Origin: Nevskiaceae bacterium
GTDB lineage: Bacteria > Pseudomonadota > Gammaproteobacteria > Steroidobacterales > Steroidobacteraceae
Direction of reading: 5' to 3'
Assembly (NCBI GenBank): GCA_018883185.1
Contig: VEQP01000002.1
Coordinates: 84,887 to 148,886, forward strand
DNA: 64,000 bases
This document shows positions 7,775-16,990 of this stretch, one piece after another (position 1 is the first letter of the stretch; each line of letters opens with the position of its first letter). A program made the position numbers and the translations under genes. The notes beneath the pieces were generated by a model that saw nothing but the letters and a program-made list of their open reading frames with translations, was not told where the DNA came from and did not search any database.

Positions 7775-8779
7775 ATGTTCGACACCGAGCTCGACTATCG
7801 TCCGCACCGTTGGCTGCGCGGCGGGCATCTGCAGTCGGTGTTGCCGAGCCTGCCCGGTCGTAGAGCGCTCGTGGAGCGTCGGGCGCGCCCCTTACTTGAG
7901 GTGAGTCGCGAGATCCTGCTCGATTGCGGTGAGGGCGTGCGCCTGCAAGCCTTTCATGCCGCGCCGCGTTTGCCTCGTGAGCCGCGCAGTGTCGCCGTAC
8001 TGCTGCACGGTTGGGAGGGCAGTGCGCAATCGTTGTACGTGCTGTCATTGGCGCAGACGCTGTTCGAGCGTGGGTTTGACGTGGTGCGTCTCAATCTGCG
8101 CGATCATGGTGATACCCATCACCTCAATCGCGATTTGTTTCATTCCTGTCGCCTTGGCGAGGTGGTCGGTGCGGTGCGTCGCCTGCAGTGGCTGTTTCCC
8201 GGCAAGCCGATGGTGCTCGCGGGTTTCTCGCTTGGCGGCAATTTCATGTTGCGCGTCGCTGCGGCAGCGCCTTCGGCCGGACTGCAGTTGCACCGCGCTA
8301 TCGGCGTGTCGCCCGTGCTCGATCCGGCGCGAACGCTCGATGCCCTTGAGACGGGTTGGGCCCTGTACCGACGCTACTTCGTGCTCAAGTGGTCGCGGTC
8401 GCTGCGGCGCAAGCAGGCGCATTGGCCTGGGGAGTTCGATTTCGACCGATTGTTGGCCTCCGGGGATCTGCGGCAGATGACCGACGAGTTGGTGCTGCAG
8501 CATTCCGGCTATGCCGATGTTCGCGACTATTTCCAGGGCTATGCCTTGACGGGCGAACGCCTCGCCGGTCTGCAGGTACCCTCGGTGATCTTGACTGCAC
8601 TCGATGACCCCATCATTCCGGCGGCAGATCTCGAGCGCCTCGCGCGGCCGCAGGCCCTGCGTATCCAGACGACCCCGCATGGCGGGCATTGCGGATTTTT
8701 CGATTCACTGGCTGGCCCGAGTTGGGCGGACCGGTTCATCCTGCGCGAGTTCGAGTCGGCGCTCCCAAATCAATCGTAG
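7775..8779 (+). CDS. yheT: YheT-family alpha/beta hydrolase
   Basis: The protein has 334 residues. The opening RPHRWLRGGHLQSVLPSL is the family signature. The nucleophile elbow is GFSLGGNFMLR near residue 150, preceded by RLNLRDHGDTHHLN, and the catalytic histidine is likely in TPHGGHCGFFD near the end with an aspartate in TALDDPIIP. It belongs to the UPF0017/YheT group of predicted esterases or thioesterases. It lies 17 bases after yadH on the same strand and may be cotranscribed. Substrate unknown. Confidence 0.9.
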   Translation: MFDTELDYRPHRWLRGGHLQSVLPSLPGRRALVERRARPLLEVSREILLDCGEGVRLQAFHAAPRLPREPRSVAVLLHGWEGSAQSLYVLSLAQTLFERGFDVVRLNLRDHGDTHHLNRDLFHSCRLGEVVGAVRRLQWLFPGKPMVLAGFSLGGNFMLRVAAAAPSAGLQLHRAIGVSPVLDPARTLDALETGWALYRRYFVLKWSRSLRRKQAHWPGEFDFDRLLASGDLRQMTDELVLQHSGYADVRDYFQGYALTGERLAGLQVPSVILTALDDPIIPAADLERLARPQALRIQTTPHGGHCGFFDSLAGPSWADRFILREFESALPNQS

Positions 8780-8836
8780 CGGCGGTCGGCTGCGTCGGGC
8801 ATGACCCGGGGCGGCGCATCCCCTAGAATCGGTCGC

Positions 8837-9598
8837 ATGGGTCCTCGCGTCTTCTCGCTCGTGTTGCTCTGCCTGCTGGCAGGCTGCAGCGACTTGCAGG
8901 ATTGGCGCAGCACCCAGCGTGCCGACACCCTGGAGGCCTACCAGGCATTCGTCGATGGGCATCCTGAAAGCCAGTACGTCACGGTCGCCGAGCGACGTAT
9001 CCTCGAGTTAACCGAGGATCGCGATTGGCGGATCGCCAACGAGCGCGACAGCGCCGAGTCTTACCGCAGCTTCATCAATGCCTATCCGCGCGGGCGTTGG
9101 GCGAATGAGGCCAAAGTCCGATTGCAGAATTTTTTGACTACACCCGGCGTGATCGGCCCTGCAGCCGTGGAGCCGGTCGAGTCTCCGCCGCCGCCCGCCA
9201 TGTTGCCGCCGGTGCCGCCGGAAGAGGTGTTGCTGCCCTCGGGTGGCGCATCAACCGCGGGCGGGGTGCCATCGCCTGCTGCTGCGGCGTCAACGCCTGC
9301 GGGCGTGGCGCCATCGCCTGCGACGGCGGAGCCGGCTCCGGTCACGCATCGCATCCAGCTCGGCGCCTTCTCGAGTCGCGAGCTGGCGCTCGAGGCGTGG
9401 CGCGCCGCGCGCGAGCAGCAAGAACAGTTACAGGGGCTCGTCGCACAGGTGGTCGAGGTGCCGGCGACGGTTAACTCGCCGACCACGCGCGTGTTCCGTC
9501 TGCAGGCGGGTGTGGCCAGCGAGGCGCGGGCACGCGAGATTTGTGCGGCGCTGAGCGCTGCCCGCCAAGCCTGCGTCTACGTGCTGCCGGGTCGCTGA
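8837..9598 (+). CDS. SPOR-domain lipoprotein
   Basis: Started at MGPRVFSLVLL the protein has 253 residues, and the lipobox LLAGC puts the lipidated cysteine at residue 16. An earlier in-frame ATG at 8801 would place 12 residues before the signal. Residues about 20-105 hold two related repeats (DTLEAYQAFVDGHPESQY and DSAESYRSFINAYPRGRW), like TPR-type tandem units. A Pro/Ala-rich linker follows, then a SPOR domain (HRIQLGAFSSRELA to ACVYVLPG) that in the family binds septal peptidoglycan with denuded glycan strands. A TAGAAT hexamer at 8824-8829, seven bases before the ATG, suggests a leaderless message. The next gene, an ExeA-like ATPase, starts 15 bases on. Confidence 0.82.
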   Translation: MGPRVFSLVLLCLLAGCSDLQDWRSTQRADTLEAYQAFVDGHPESQYVTVAERRILELTEDRDWRIANERDSAESYRSFINAYPRGRWANEAKVRLQNFLTTPGVIGPAAVEPVESPPPPAMLPPVPPEEVLLPSGGASTAGGVPSPAAAASTPAGVAPSPATAEPAPVTHRIQLGAFSSRELALEAWRAAREQQEQLQGLVAQVVEVPATVNSPTTRVFRLQAGVASEARAREICAALSAARQACVYVLPGR

Positions 9599-9613
9599 GC
9601 GCAGGGCGGGCCC

Positions 9614-10516
9614 ATGTACCAAACCTTCTTCGGGCTTGCCGAGTTGCCGTTCTCCATCACGCCTGACCCGCGCTATCTTTTTTTGAGCGCCCGTCACTCG
9701 GAGGCGCTGGCGCATCTCTTCTATGGCGTCAGCGAGGCCGGTGGCTTCATCCAACTGACGGGCGAAGTTGGGACGGGCAAGACCACCATCGTTCGCTCGC
9801 TGCTGGCCCGTGAGCCTGCGGATGTCGACATTGCGCTCGTGCTCAATCCGCGCGTCACGGTGGCGGAGTTTCTGGTCACGCTTTGCGAGGAGCTGTCGAT
9901 TCCGCTTGCCGAGGGCGAACGCCATAGCATCAAGACGCTGATGGACAAAATTGGCGCGCGACTGCTCGAGGCGCATGCCGCCGGACGGCGCGTGGCCGTG
10001 CTCATCGACGAGGCGCATCTGCTCGAGCGCGATGTGCTCGAACAAGTGCGGCTGCTCACCAACCTCGAAACCGCGACGCGTAAATTGCTGCAAATCATCT
10101 TGATTGGCCAGCCCGAACTGCGCGAGTTGCTCGCGCGTGAGGACTTGCGGCAAGTCGCACAGCGCATCACCGGGCGACATCACCTTGCGCCTTTGTCGGT
10201 CGCCGAAACCAGCGCCTACGTGCGACACCGTCTGCGGGTAGCCGGGGCGACGCGTGAGGTCTTTACTCCGGCAGCGTTGCGTGAGTTGCACCGGCAGAGC
10301 GGTGGGTTCCCGCGGCTCATCAACGTCATCGCCGATCGGGCGATGCTCGGCGCCTTCGCCGGCGATCAACATGTCATCGGCGCTGCGCTCGTACGTACGG
10401 CGGCTTCCGAGGTGTCAGGCGAGCCGGTGTCCGGACCGATTTGGTGGTGGGTCGCGCTCGTCGCCTCGCTGCTCGCCATCGCGGGAGCCGCGTGGTTCTG
10501 GTGGCGCGGGAATTAG
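9614..10516 (+). CDS. ExeA/GspA-like AAA ATPase with C-terminal membrane anchor
   Basis: The protein has 300 residues. The N-terminus MYQTFFGLAELPFSITPDPR, together with LFLSARHSEALAHLFYG, is the ExeA/MshM family opening. Walker A is TGEVGTGKTT near residue 46, Walker B VAVLIDEAH near 131, with sensor motif ILIGQPELRELL. A single membrane segment lies at the end (IWWWVALVASLLAIAGAAWFW). Relatives power insertion of type II secretion or pilus secretins through peptidoglycan. The usual C-terminal peptidoglycan-binding domain is absent and no GspB or secretin gene is near. The adjacent SPOR lipoprotein hints at a cell-wall role. Confidence 0.85.
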   Translation: MYQTFFGLAELPFSITPDPRYLFLSARHSEALAHLFYGVSEAGGFIQLTGEVGTGKTTIVRSLLAREPADVDIALVLNPRVTVAEFLVTLCEELSIPLAEGERHSIKTLMDKIGARLLEAHAAGRRVAVLIDEAHLLERDVLEQVRLLTNLETATRKLLQIILIGQPELRELLAREDLRQVAQRITGRHHLAPLSVAETSAYVRHRLRVAGATREVFTPAALRELHRQSGGFPRLINVIADRAMLGAFAGDQHVIGAALVRTAASEVSGEPVSGPIWWWVALVASLLAIAGAAWFWWRGN

Positions 10517-10545
10517 TTTAAGTCCAAAGAGTGATGGAGCGGATC

Positions 10546-12609
10546 ATGACGACAACGCAGCCGAGCAACCCATTCATGCATGTTGCGAGGGGCGCGCGTG
10601 CTTCGCAAATCAAGCGGACGATTCAGGCGCTCGTGGTCGTGCTTTGCGCGGCAACCGTCACTGCCTCGGCCGCAGGCAGCGGCGCGGATTGGCCGGCCTT
10701 CGGCGGCGATCCGGGTGGCAGTCAGCACTCACCGCTCACGCAAATCAACAAGAGCAACGTCAAGCAACTGAAGCTCGCCTGGCAGCACCGCTCGGGCGAT
10801 TTCATTGACGCGCCCTCGCCAAAAGGTTCCTTGCTGCAAGTCACGCCGTTACACGCCAACGACACACTCTACTTCTGCACGCCGCTCAATCGCGTGTTTG
10901 CACTCGACCCGACCAGTGGCAAAGAGCGTTGGGTGTTCGATCCGCACCGTCCGGACGCCAAGAGTGGCCGTCCGGCCCTGTCACCCCCGCTCGTGATGGC
11001 GAGCCGCTGTCGCGGCGTGGCGTATTGGCAGGAGGGCAGCGCAGCGGGCAGTTCAGCCAGTGTCACCGCGCCTGCGGCTGCCAATGGCACGGGTACGCCG
11101 GGCGGGCCGTGCCGCAAGCGCATCTTCAAGAACGGCGAGTCGTCGCGGGTGTACGCCCTCGATGCCGACACGGGTGAGTTGTGTGCCGACTTTGGCGCCG
11201 CGAAGGGGCACCCGGGTTGGGTGTCCCATGCCGATTACGAAAATCATGGCGAGGGCCTGATGGCCTCCTCGACCTCACCGCCGGTCATCCTCGGCGATCT
11301 CGTCATCGCTGCGATGTCGGTCAACGACGGTATCGCCAACGCGAAGGATGGCATCGTACGGGCGTTCGATGTGCGAAGTGGTGCGCTGCGCTGGGAGTTC
11401 AATCCGATTCCGCCCGAGTACCGTAATCGCAGCGGTGCAGCCAATGTTTGGTCAACGATCAGCGTCGATCCGGCACGCAATCTTGTCTTCTTGCCGACGA
11501 CGAGTCCGTCGACCGATTACTACGGCGGCGGTCGTTTGTTCGACATCCCGCTCGCCAACGCCATCGTCGCACTCGACGGGGCCACGGGCCGCGTCGTTTG
11601 GTCGAAGCAGGTCGTACGCCACGATTTGTTCGACTACGACCTCGTTGGCCATCCGGTCTTGGTCGACATCCGGCGTGGCGGCAAGACCGTGCCCGCAGCG
11701 TTGCTGCAGACCAAGATGGGTTGGTTGTTCGGCTTCGAGCGCAGCACCGGTGAGCCCTTGTGGCCGATCGTCGAGCGGCCCGTGCCGAAGAGCGACGTAC
11801 CGGGTGAAACCGCAGCCGCAACGCAACCGGTGCCTGAAGGCATGGCGCCGTTCGCGCGCCAGGAGCTCCGTCGCGAAGATCTGTTCGGCTTGACGCCTAT
11901 CGATCGTTACGCCTGTCAGAAAAAGTTCGATGAACTGCGCTACGACGGCATGTACACGCCGCCCTCGATCCGCGGCTCCATTCTTTTTCCGTCGGCGCTA
12001 GGTGGTGGCAACTGGGGTGGTGCCGCTTACGATCCGGCGAGCAATCTGTTGCTCGTCAAGGCAGAGAATCTTGCCACGGTCATCAAGGTCGTGGCCAAGA
12101 AGGATGCGCGTGAAGATCAAGCGCCACCCAAAGATTATCTGACCCGCGCACTCGTCGGTACGCCGTATCGCATGGAGGGTGAGTTGTTCCAGTCGCCGCT
12201 CGGCATTCCCTGCACGCCGACGCCTTGGGGTACCTTGACGGCGCTCGATCTCGGTACGGGCAAAGTTCGCTGGCAGATTCCGCTTGGGCAGATTCGTCGC
12301 GCGGGCGTAACGCTACCGCAGCGTGCCGGGCTCGGCTCACCGAATGTCGGCGGCCCGATCACCACGGCAGGTGGCGTCACGTTCATCGCGGCGACGATGG
12401 ACGCGCATCTGCGGGCGCTAGATACGCTGACGGGCAAAGAATTGTGGGCGGCGGATCTGCCAGTGCCTGGCATGGCCGTGCCTATGACGTATCAAGCGGG
12501 CGGCAAGCAGTATGTGCTGATCGCGGCAGGCGGCAATGCGCAGGTGGGCACCCCGATTGCCGATTACATTCTGGCTTATGCCTTACCCGATCGTCCTGAG
12601 GCGAGATAG
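10546..12609 (+). CDS. PQQ-dependent periplasmic dehydrogenase (glucose-dehydrogenase-like)
   Basis: Started at MTTTQPSN (GGAG six bases upstream) the protein has 687 residues; a GTG at 10531 is possible. A signal segment (ALVVVLCAATVTASAA) replaces the five-helix anchor of membrane glucose dehydrogenase. The body shows repeated propeller motifs of the type ALDPTSGKERW, AFDVRSGALRWEF, ALDGATGRVVW, ALDLGTGKVRWQI and ALDTLTGKELW, as expected for an eight-bladed PQQ quinoprotein. The motif RHDLFDYDL matches the glucose/quinate subgroup. It would oxidise a sugar or alcohol in the periplasm and pass electrons to quinone. Substrate not decided. Its end overlaps the convergent nucleoside hydrolase by 34 bases. 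No PQQ biosynthesis gene is in the window. Confidence 0.88.
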   Translation: MTTTQPSNPFMHVARGARASQIKRTIQALVVVLCAATVTASAAGSGADWPAFGGDPGGSQHSPLTQINKSNVKQLKLAWQHRSGDFIDAPSPKGSLLQVTPLHANDTLYFCTPLNRVFALDPTSGKERWVFDPHRPDAKSGRPALSPPLVMASRCRGVAYWQEGSAAGSSASVTAPAAANGTGTPGGPCRKRIFKNGESSRVYALDADTGELCADFGAAKGHPGWVSHADYENHGEGLMASSTSPPVILGDLVIAAMSVNDGIANAKDGIVRAFDVRSGALRWEFNPIPPEYRNRSGAANVWSTISVDPARNLVFLPTTSPSTDYYGGGRLFDIPLANAIVALDGATGRVVWSKQVVRHDLFDYDLVGHPVLVDIRRGGKTVPAALLQTKMGWLFGFERSTGEPLWPIVERPVPKSDVPGETAAATQPVPEGMAPFARQELRREDLFGLTPIDRYACQKKFDELRYDGMYTPPSIRGSILFPSALGGGNWGGAAYDPASNLLLVKAENLATVIKVVAKKDAREDQAPPKDYLTRALVGTPYRMEGELFQSPLGIPCTPTPWGTLTALDLGTGKVRWQIPLGQIRRAGVTLPQRAGLGSPNVGGPITTAGGVTFIAATMDAHLRALDTLTGKELWAADLPVPGMAVPMTYQAGGKQYVLIAAGGNAQVGTPIADYILAYALPDRPEAR

Positions 12610-13541
12610 CGCTCGAGCAACGCGAACACGCCTTCGGCGTCGGCCTCGACGGCCCACTGCACGTTTTGCAGGCGGCTGCCTGTGGCGCGGAACTCCACCG
12701 CCGTGTGGCCGAGCGTGAGGCTTGAGTCGAGTTCCACGTCGATGTGGCAGGGCTTGAACTTGAACAGTTGGGGGGCAAGCAGCCAGGCGATGGGGCAAGG
12801 GTCGTGCAGCGGAGCCCCCTGTTCGCGAGGGCCATTGGCTGGCAGGGCGTTGGAGAACTCGAGCAATTGCGCAGCGGCGCGGGCTTCAGCGCTGCCGAGA
12901 TCACGGATGCGAGCCGTGCGCGCAGGCGTGGCGCGCACTTGGTGCGTTGCATCGAGTCCGAAGGCGTACACCACGGGACCGGCATTGAACACATACTGCG
13001 CCGCGTCGGGATCGGCGTAGATGTTGTATTCGGCTGAGGCGGTGATGTTGCCGCCCTCACTGCGTGCGCCGCCCATGATGGCGAAGCACTCGATGCCCTC
13101 GAGCAGACGCGGATCACGTCGAAGGGCGCTCGCGACGTTGGTCATGGGTCCGGTAATGACGATGCAGACCTTTTGCCCGGCATCGATTGCCGATCGCAGT
13201 GTCGATTCAATGAAATCGACCGCGTGACCGGGTGTAACGCCCTGCTTCGGTTCACTGATCGGCAGATCGCCGAGCCCCGTTTCGCCGTGGAAGTGCCCGG
13301 CCTCTACAGGTTCGCGCCGCAGGGGGCGCTCTGCACCCGCATACACCGGCACGTCGCGGCGGCCGGCATGATCGCGGATGAGGCAGGCATTACGCGCAGT
13401 GAGCCCGGCACTGACGTTGCCTGCGACGGTGGTGATGCCGATAAGGTCAATTTCGTCCGTGGCCGCGAAGGCGAGCAGCAGTGCCACGGCGTCATCGACG
13501 CCCGGGTCGCAATCGAAGAGGACGGCTTTACGCGGTTTCAT
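12576..13541 (-). CDS. Inosine-uridine-preferring nucleoside hydrolase family protein
   Basis: The protein has 321 residues. The Ca-binding family signature DxDPGxDD is present as DCDPGVDDA at residues 10-18, with GITTVAGNVS, VCIVITGPMTNVA and AFGLDATH downstream, all typical of IunH/RihA hydrolases. The enzyme cleaves the N-glycosidic bond of ribonucleosides to free base and ribose. It is the last gene of a five-gene minus-strand run starting with a hypothetical protein near 17.4 kb, and starts 17 bases after the aldo/keto reductase stop. Its 3' end overlaps the PQQ dehydrogenase by 34 bases. Confidence 0.9.
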   Translation of the reverse strand: MKPRKAVLFDCDPGVDDAVALLLAFAATDEIDLIGITTVAGNVSAGLTARNACLIRDHAGRRDVPVYAGAERPLRREPVEAGHFHGETGLGDLPISEPKQGVTPGHAVDFIESTLRSAIDAGQKVCIVITGPMTNVASALRRDPRLLEGIECFAIMGGARSEGGNITASAEYNIYADPDAAQYVFNAGPVVYAFGLDATHQVRATPARTARIRDLGSAEARAAAQLLEFSNALPANGPREQGAPLHDPCPIAWLLAPQLFKFKPCHIDVELDSSLTLGHTAVEFRATGSRLQNVQWAVEADAEGVFALLERYLASGRSGKA

Positions 13542-13558
13542 CGAAGGGTGCGTGGCCG

Positions 13559-14497
13559 TCAGCTACCGCGGTTCACGAGCTGATCCCAGTCGCGCTCCAT
13601 GCGACGGCGCAGCGCCGCATCAGGCAGAGCACCGCGGGCTGCAGCGGCGTTGTCCTCGAGGTTCGTCACTTGGGTCATGCCCGGAATGGCGCAGGTGACC
13701 GCGGGGTGCGATAGCACGTATTTGAGAAACACCTGCCCCCAGCTCCTTGCGCCGATTTCGGCAGCCCACCCGGGCAGCGGCTCGTTGCGCACCCGAGCGA
13801 ACAGGCTGCCGTCGCGGCGACCGCCGAATGGCAGATTGATGAGCGTGGCCATGCCACGATCCGCCGCAAGCGGCAGCAGTTCGTCCGCCGCCCCACGATT
13901 GCCGAGCGAGTAGTCAACCTGGATGAAATCGAGACGCTCCGCGCGCATGACTTGCGCCATCTCGGCGTACTGCTCGTCGGTCGAGGTGGTGATGCCCAGA
14001 TAACGGACGCGTTTTGCTGCAACCTGCTCGCGCAGCAGCGGCAGCAGCACCGCTGTGCCAATGAGGTTATGCACTTGCACGAGATCCAGCACCTCAGTGC
14101 GCAATTTCTGCCGCGAGGCGTCGAGCATGGCGACGCCCTCATCACGCGTACCGCTGCGCGAGGTCACTTTGGTGGCGATAAAGCTGCGATCCCGCGTGCC
14201 GAGCTCCGCGAGCAACTCACCGAGTGTGACCTCGGAGTCGCGGTAGGCGGGTGCGGTATCGATGACGCGCGCACCGAGTTGGCTAAAGCGCTCGAGCACG
14301 GCGCGCCGGGCCGCGCGCTCTTCAGGCGTACGCGGACTGTAGTTGTTGGTGCCGAGGCCGAGCATGGGCAGGGTCTCGCCGCTCGAAGGAATGCGGCGAC
14401 GCAGCAAGTCGTCCGACTTCGCGGACCAGAGCGTGGTGGGTGCTGCAGCCAACGCAAGGCCGAGTTGCAGGGCAGCACGACGATCGATGTTTGACAT
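13559..14497 (-). CDS. Tat-exported aldo/keto reductase
   Basis: Started at MSNIDRRAALQLGL the protein has 312 residues; GGAG lies nine bases upstream of this ATG. The twin arginines followed by a hydrophobic stretch and AxA indicate Tat export. The reductase tetrad is visible: Asp in VIDTAPAY, Tyr in AYRDSEVTLGEL, Lys in FIATKVTS and His in LVQVHNL. The C-terminal NADPH-binding pattern is AIPGMTQVTNLEDN. Periplasmic aldo/keto reductases are less common than cytosolic ones, and the cofactor would need Tat folding before export. It is in the operon with the racemase-like and transporter genes. Substrate unknown. Confidence 0.85.
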   Translation of the reverse strand: MSNIDRRAALQLGLALAAAPTTLWSAKSDDLLRRRIPSSGETLPMLGLGTNNYSPRTPEERAARRAVLERFSQLGARVIDTAPAYRDSEVTLGELLAELGTRDRSFIATKVTSRSGTRDEGVAMLDASRQKLRTEVLDLVQVHNLIGTAVLLPLLREQVAAKRVRYLGITTSTDEQYAEMAQVMRAERLDFIQVDYSLGNRGAADELLPLAADRGMATLINLPFGGRRDGSLFARVRNEPLPGWAAEIGARSWGQVFLKYVLSHPAVTCAIPGMTQVTNLEDNAAAARGALPDAALRRRMERDWDQLVNRGS

Positions 14498-14553
14498 GGC
14501 GGGGCTCCGTGGCGACAGACGCGGGCGTCGGATAGGTATTTGGTGTTGAGTGA

Positions 14554-15294
14554 TCAGGCGCCGATCAGCAGGGTCGGATTCGGCGGGGCAAGTTCCGGTG
14601 CCGAGTGCTGCAGCAGTGCCCAGGCGAGACAAAGATTCGACGACAGCACGGGAGGACTCTTCGTGCCGTGCTCTCTTTGCCAGCGTTGCAAGGCATGCAC
14701 GGTCGGCATCCCCGTACCGCTGACGAGAATGGCGTCCACATCACGGTGCTGCAGGCTCGCGAGGGCCGCGTAGGCATCATCGCTCGTCAATTCGTAGATG
14801 CGGTGAGTGTCGGTGAGCACGGGATCAACGCGCAGAGTTTCGACGAGCGTCAACCCATCGGCCTGCCAATACGCATAGCCCGCTTCGGCAAGCCCCGTGG
14901 GATAGGGCGAAATCAAGGCGATGCGGCGTGCACTGAAAACGCGCAAAGCACGGCGGATCGCTTGCGCTGCCGTGACGACCGGAATCCCGCGCACGCTCGA
15001 GGCCGCAGTCGTCAACTCGTCCTCCAGTGCGGGTCCCGCCCGATAGCTCGAACCGGTGCAGCCGAAGCCGAACGCGGCAAGACGCATCGAGCCGAAGCTG
15101 CCGACGGCCTCAGGCAGGTGCCGGATGTAGTGATCGAGCCGCGTTTCGACATCGGCAGCCGGATGCACGAGCCGCGTGCCGTACACGCCGATCGCGGCGG
15201 GCAGCAGCAGGCGCATTTCGGGCTCTACCGTTGGGTTGGCTTGCGGCGTAGCCACGCCGATGCGCGCTCGCGCGCCGTAATCCGCTGTGCTCAC
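14554..15294 (-). CDS. Asp/Glu racemase-superfamily protein (maleate isomerase / arylmalonate decarboxylase-like)
   Basis: The frame is open further upstream, but GTG at 15294 with GGGAG eight bases before it and a 14-base gap from the transporter stop is the likely start, giving 246 residues. The opening ARIGVATPQANPTVEPEMR matches the maleate isomerase/AMDase group. One catalytic-type cysteine is present in FGFGCTGSSY near residue 80. The second, expected in a Ser-Cys-Thr-type motif, is replaced in VSGTGMPTVHAL near residue 185. Two-base proton transfer of a normal racemase is therefore unlikely. A decarboxylase, isomerase or lyase on a small dicarboxylate is possible. It follows an organic-acid-type transporter. 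Confidence 0.75.
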   Translation of the reverse strand: MSTADYGARARIGVATPQANPTVEPEMRLLLPAAIGVYGTRLVHPAADVETRLDHYIRHLPEAVGSFGSMRLAAFGFGCTGSSYRAGPALEDELTTAASSVRGIPVVTAAQAIRRALRVFSARRIALISPYPTGLAEAGYAYWQADGLTLVETLRVDPVLTDTHRIYELTSDDAYAALASLQHRDVDAILVSGTGMPTVHALQRWQREHGTKSPPVLSSNLCLAWALLQHSAPELAPPNPTLLIGA

Positions 15295-15308
15295 TGGGGT
15301 CTCCCGTG

Positions 15309-16976
15309 TCAGTCGGGCAAGGGGCTGCGATGAGTTTCCCGCAGGAACAGCGCACCGATCAACGCCGTAGCGAGCGCCACCACGATCGGATACCAGAGCC
15401 CGGCGTAGATATCGCCCGTGGCGGCGACGATCGCGAACGAGGTCACCGGCAGAAAGCCGCCGAACCAGCCGTTGCCGAGGTGATAGGGCAGCGACATCGA
15501 GGTGTAGCGGATCCGCGTTGGAAACAATTCGACGAGCCAAGCGGCGATGGGTCCATAGACCATGGTCACAAGCAGCACGAGCCAAGCGCAGAGCAGCACG
15601 ACCATCGGGTAGTTGACCTGCGACATATCGGCGCGCGCCCGGTAACCCGCGGTATCGAGTGCGCTACGCAGCGCAGTGTTGAAGGCGCTGGCCGCGGACT
15701 TGAATTCATCTGCAGGCAGTGCGCTGCCCGCAAAGCTTGCGATAGTCTGCGCACCGTCGCCCGTACCAATCAGCACCTGCGCGAGGCTACCCGCGGGCGC
15801 CACTTCATTGCTGTACGGCACGCCGGCGCGCGCGAGTGCCGTTTTGGCGATGTCGCAGGAAGTGCGGAAGGCGCTCTTGCCCACGGGGTCGAATTGCAGG
15901 CTGCAGTCGGCAGGATCCGCAACTACGCGCACCGGTGCCTCGGCGACTGCACGCTCGAGTGCGGGGTTGGCGAAATGCGTGATGGCCTTGAAGGTCGGAA
16001 AGTAGGTCAACGCGGCCAGCACGCAGCCGCCGAGCACGAGCTTCTTGCGACCGATGCGATCAGACCACGCACCGAAGACGATGAAGAAGGGTGTGCCGAT
16101 CAACAGTGCAGCGGCGATGATGAGGTTGGCTGCCGCTGAGTCCACCTGCAGCGTTTTTTCGAGGAAGAAGAGCGCATAGAACTGCCCGCCGTACCAGACC
16201 ACGGCCTGGCCCGCAGTCGCGCCGAGCAGTGCGAGCACGACGAGACGCAGATTACCGCGATTGGCGAAGGCTTCTTTCAGGGGTTGCTTGGCGAGCTTGC
16301 CCTCGGCGCGGATCTGCACGAAGGCCGGCGATTCCTCGAGTTGCAGTCTGATGTAGACCGAGATGCCAAGCAGCACGATCGACAGCAGGAACGGTACGCG
16401 CCAGCCCCATTCCTCGAATTGCGGTCCGAACACCAGTCGGCAACCGAGGATCACGAGCAGTGAGAGAAAAAGACCGAGCGTCGCCGTGGTCTGGATCCAA
16501 CTTGTATAAAGACCGCGTCGGCCCTCCGGCGCGTGTTCGGCGACGTAGGTGGCTGCACCGCCGTACTCGCCGCCGAGAGCCAGGCCCTGCAGCAGGCGCA
16601 GAATGATCAGCAGGATAGGTGCCGTAACACCAATGGCTTCATAAGAAGGCAGCAATCCGACGCCGGCGGTCGCCACGCCCATGAGCACGATGGTGACGAG
16701 GAAGGTGTGCTTGCGTCCGACGAGATCACCCAGCCGCCCGAACACGAGTGCGCCGAACGGGCGCACGAAGAAGCCGGCGGCGAAGGCCAACAGCGCGAAG
16801 ATGAACCCCGTGGTCTCGTTGACGCCCGAGAAGAATTGCCGCGAGATGATCGCCGACAGCGCCCCGTAGAGGTAGAAGTCGTACCACTCGAAGACGGTGC
16901 CCAGGGAAGAGGCAAAGATGACCCGCCGGTGGGCGGGGTCGACGCCGGTGCTGCGCGATGTGTCCGTGACGGCCAT
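15309..16976 (-). CDS. MFS transporter, metabolite:H+ symporter (MHS) family
   Basis: The protein has 555 residues and about 12 membrane segments. SSLGTVFEWYDFYLYG at the start and RPFGALVFGRLGDLVGRK after the second segment are the MHS signatures, and RLLQGLALGGEYGGAATYVAE marks segment four. An insert of about 130 mostly soluble residues between segments eight and nine (around residues 320-450) is longer than in KgtP or ShiA but occurs in some MHS members. It likely imports an organic acid with protons. It is second in the minus-strand operon and precedes the racemase-like gene by 14 bases. Confidence 0.9.
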   Translation of the reverse strand: MAVTDTSRSTGVDPAHRRVIFASSLGTVFEWYDFYLYGALSAIISRQFFSGVNETTGFIFALLAFAAGFFVRPFGALVFGRLGDLVGRKHTFLVTIVLMGVATAGVGLLPSYEAIGVTAPILLIILRLLQGLALGGEYGGAATYVAEHAPEGRRGLYTSWIQTTATLGLFLSLLVILGCRLVFGPQFEEWGWRVPFLLSIVLLGISVYIRLQLEESPAFVQIRAEGKLAKQPLKEAFANRGNLRLVVLALLGATAGQAVVWYGGQFYALFFLEKTLQVDSAAANLIIAAALLIGTPFFIVFGAWSDRIGRKKLVLGGCVLAALTYFPTFKAITHFANPALERAVAEAPVRVVADPADCSLQFDPVGKSAFRTSCDIAKTALARAGVPYSNEVAPAGSLAQVLIGTGDGAQTIASFAGSALPADEFKSAASAFNTALRSALDTAGYRARADMSQVNYPMVVLLCAWLVLLVTMVYGPIAAWLVELFPTRIRYTSMSLPYHLGNGWFGGFLPVTSFAIVAATGDIYAGLWYPIVVALATALIGALFLRETHRSPLPD

Positions 16977-16990
16977 CGCGCAATGCTACG

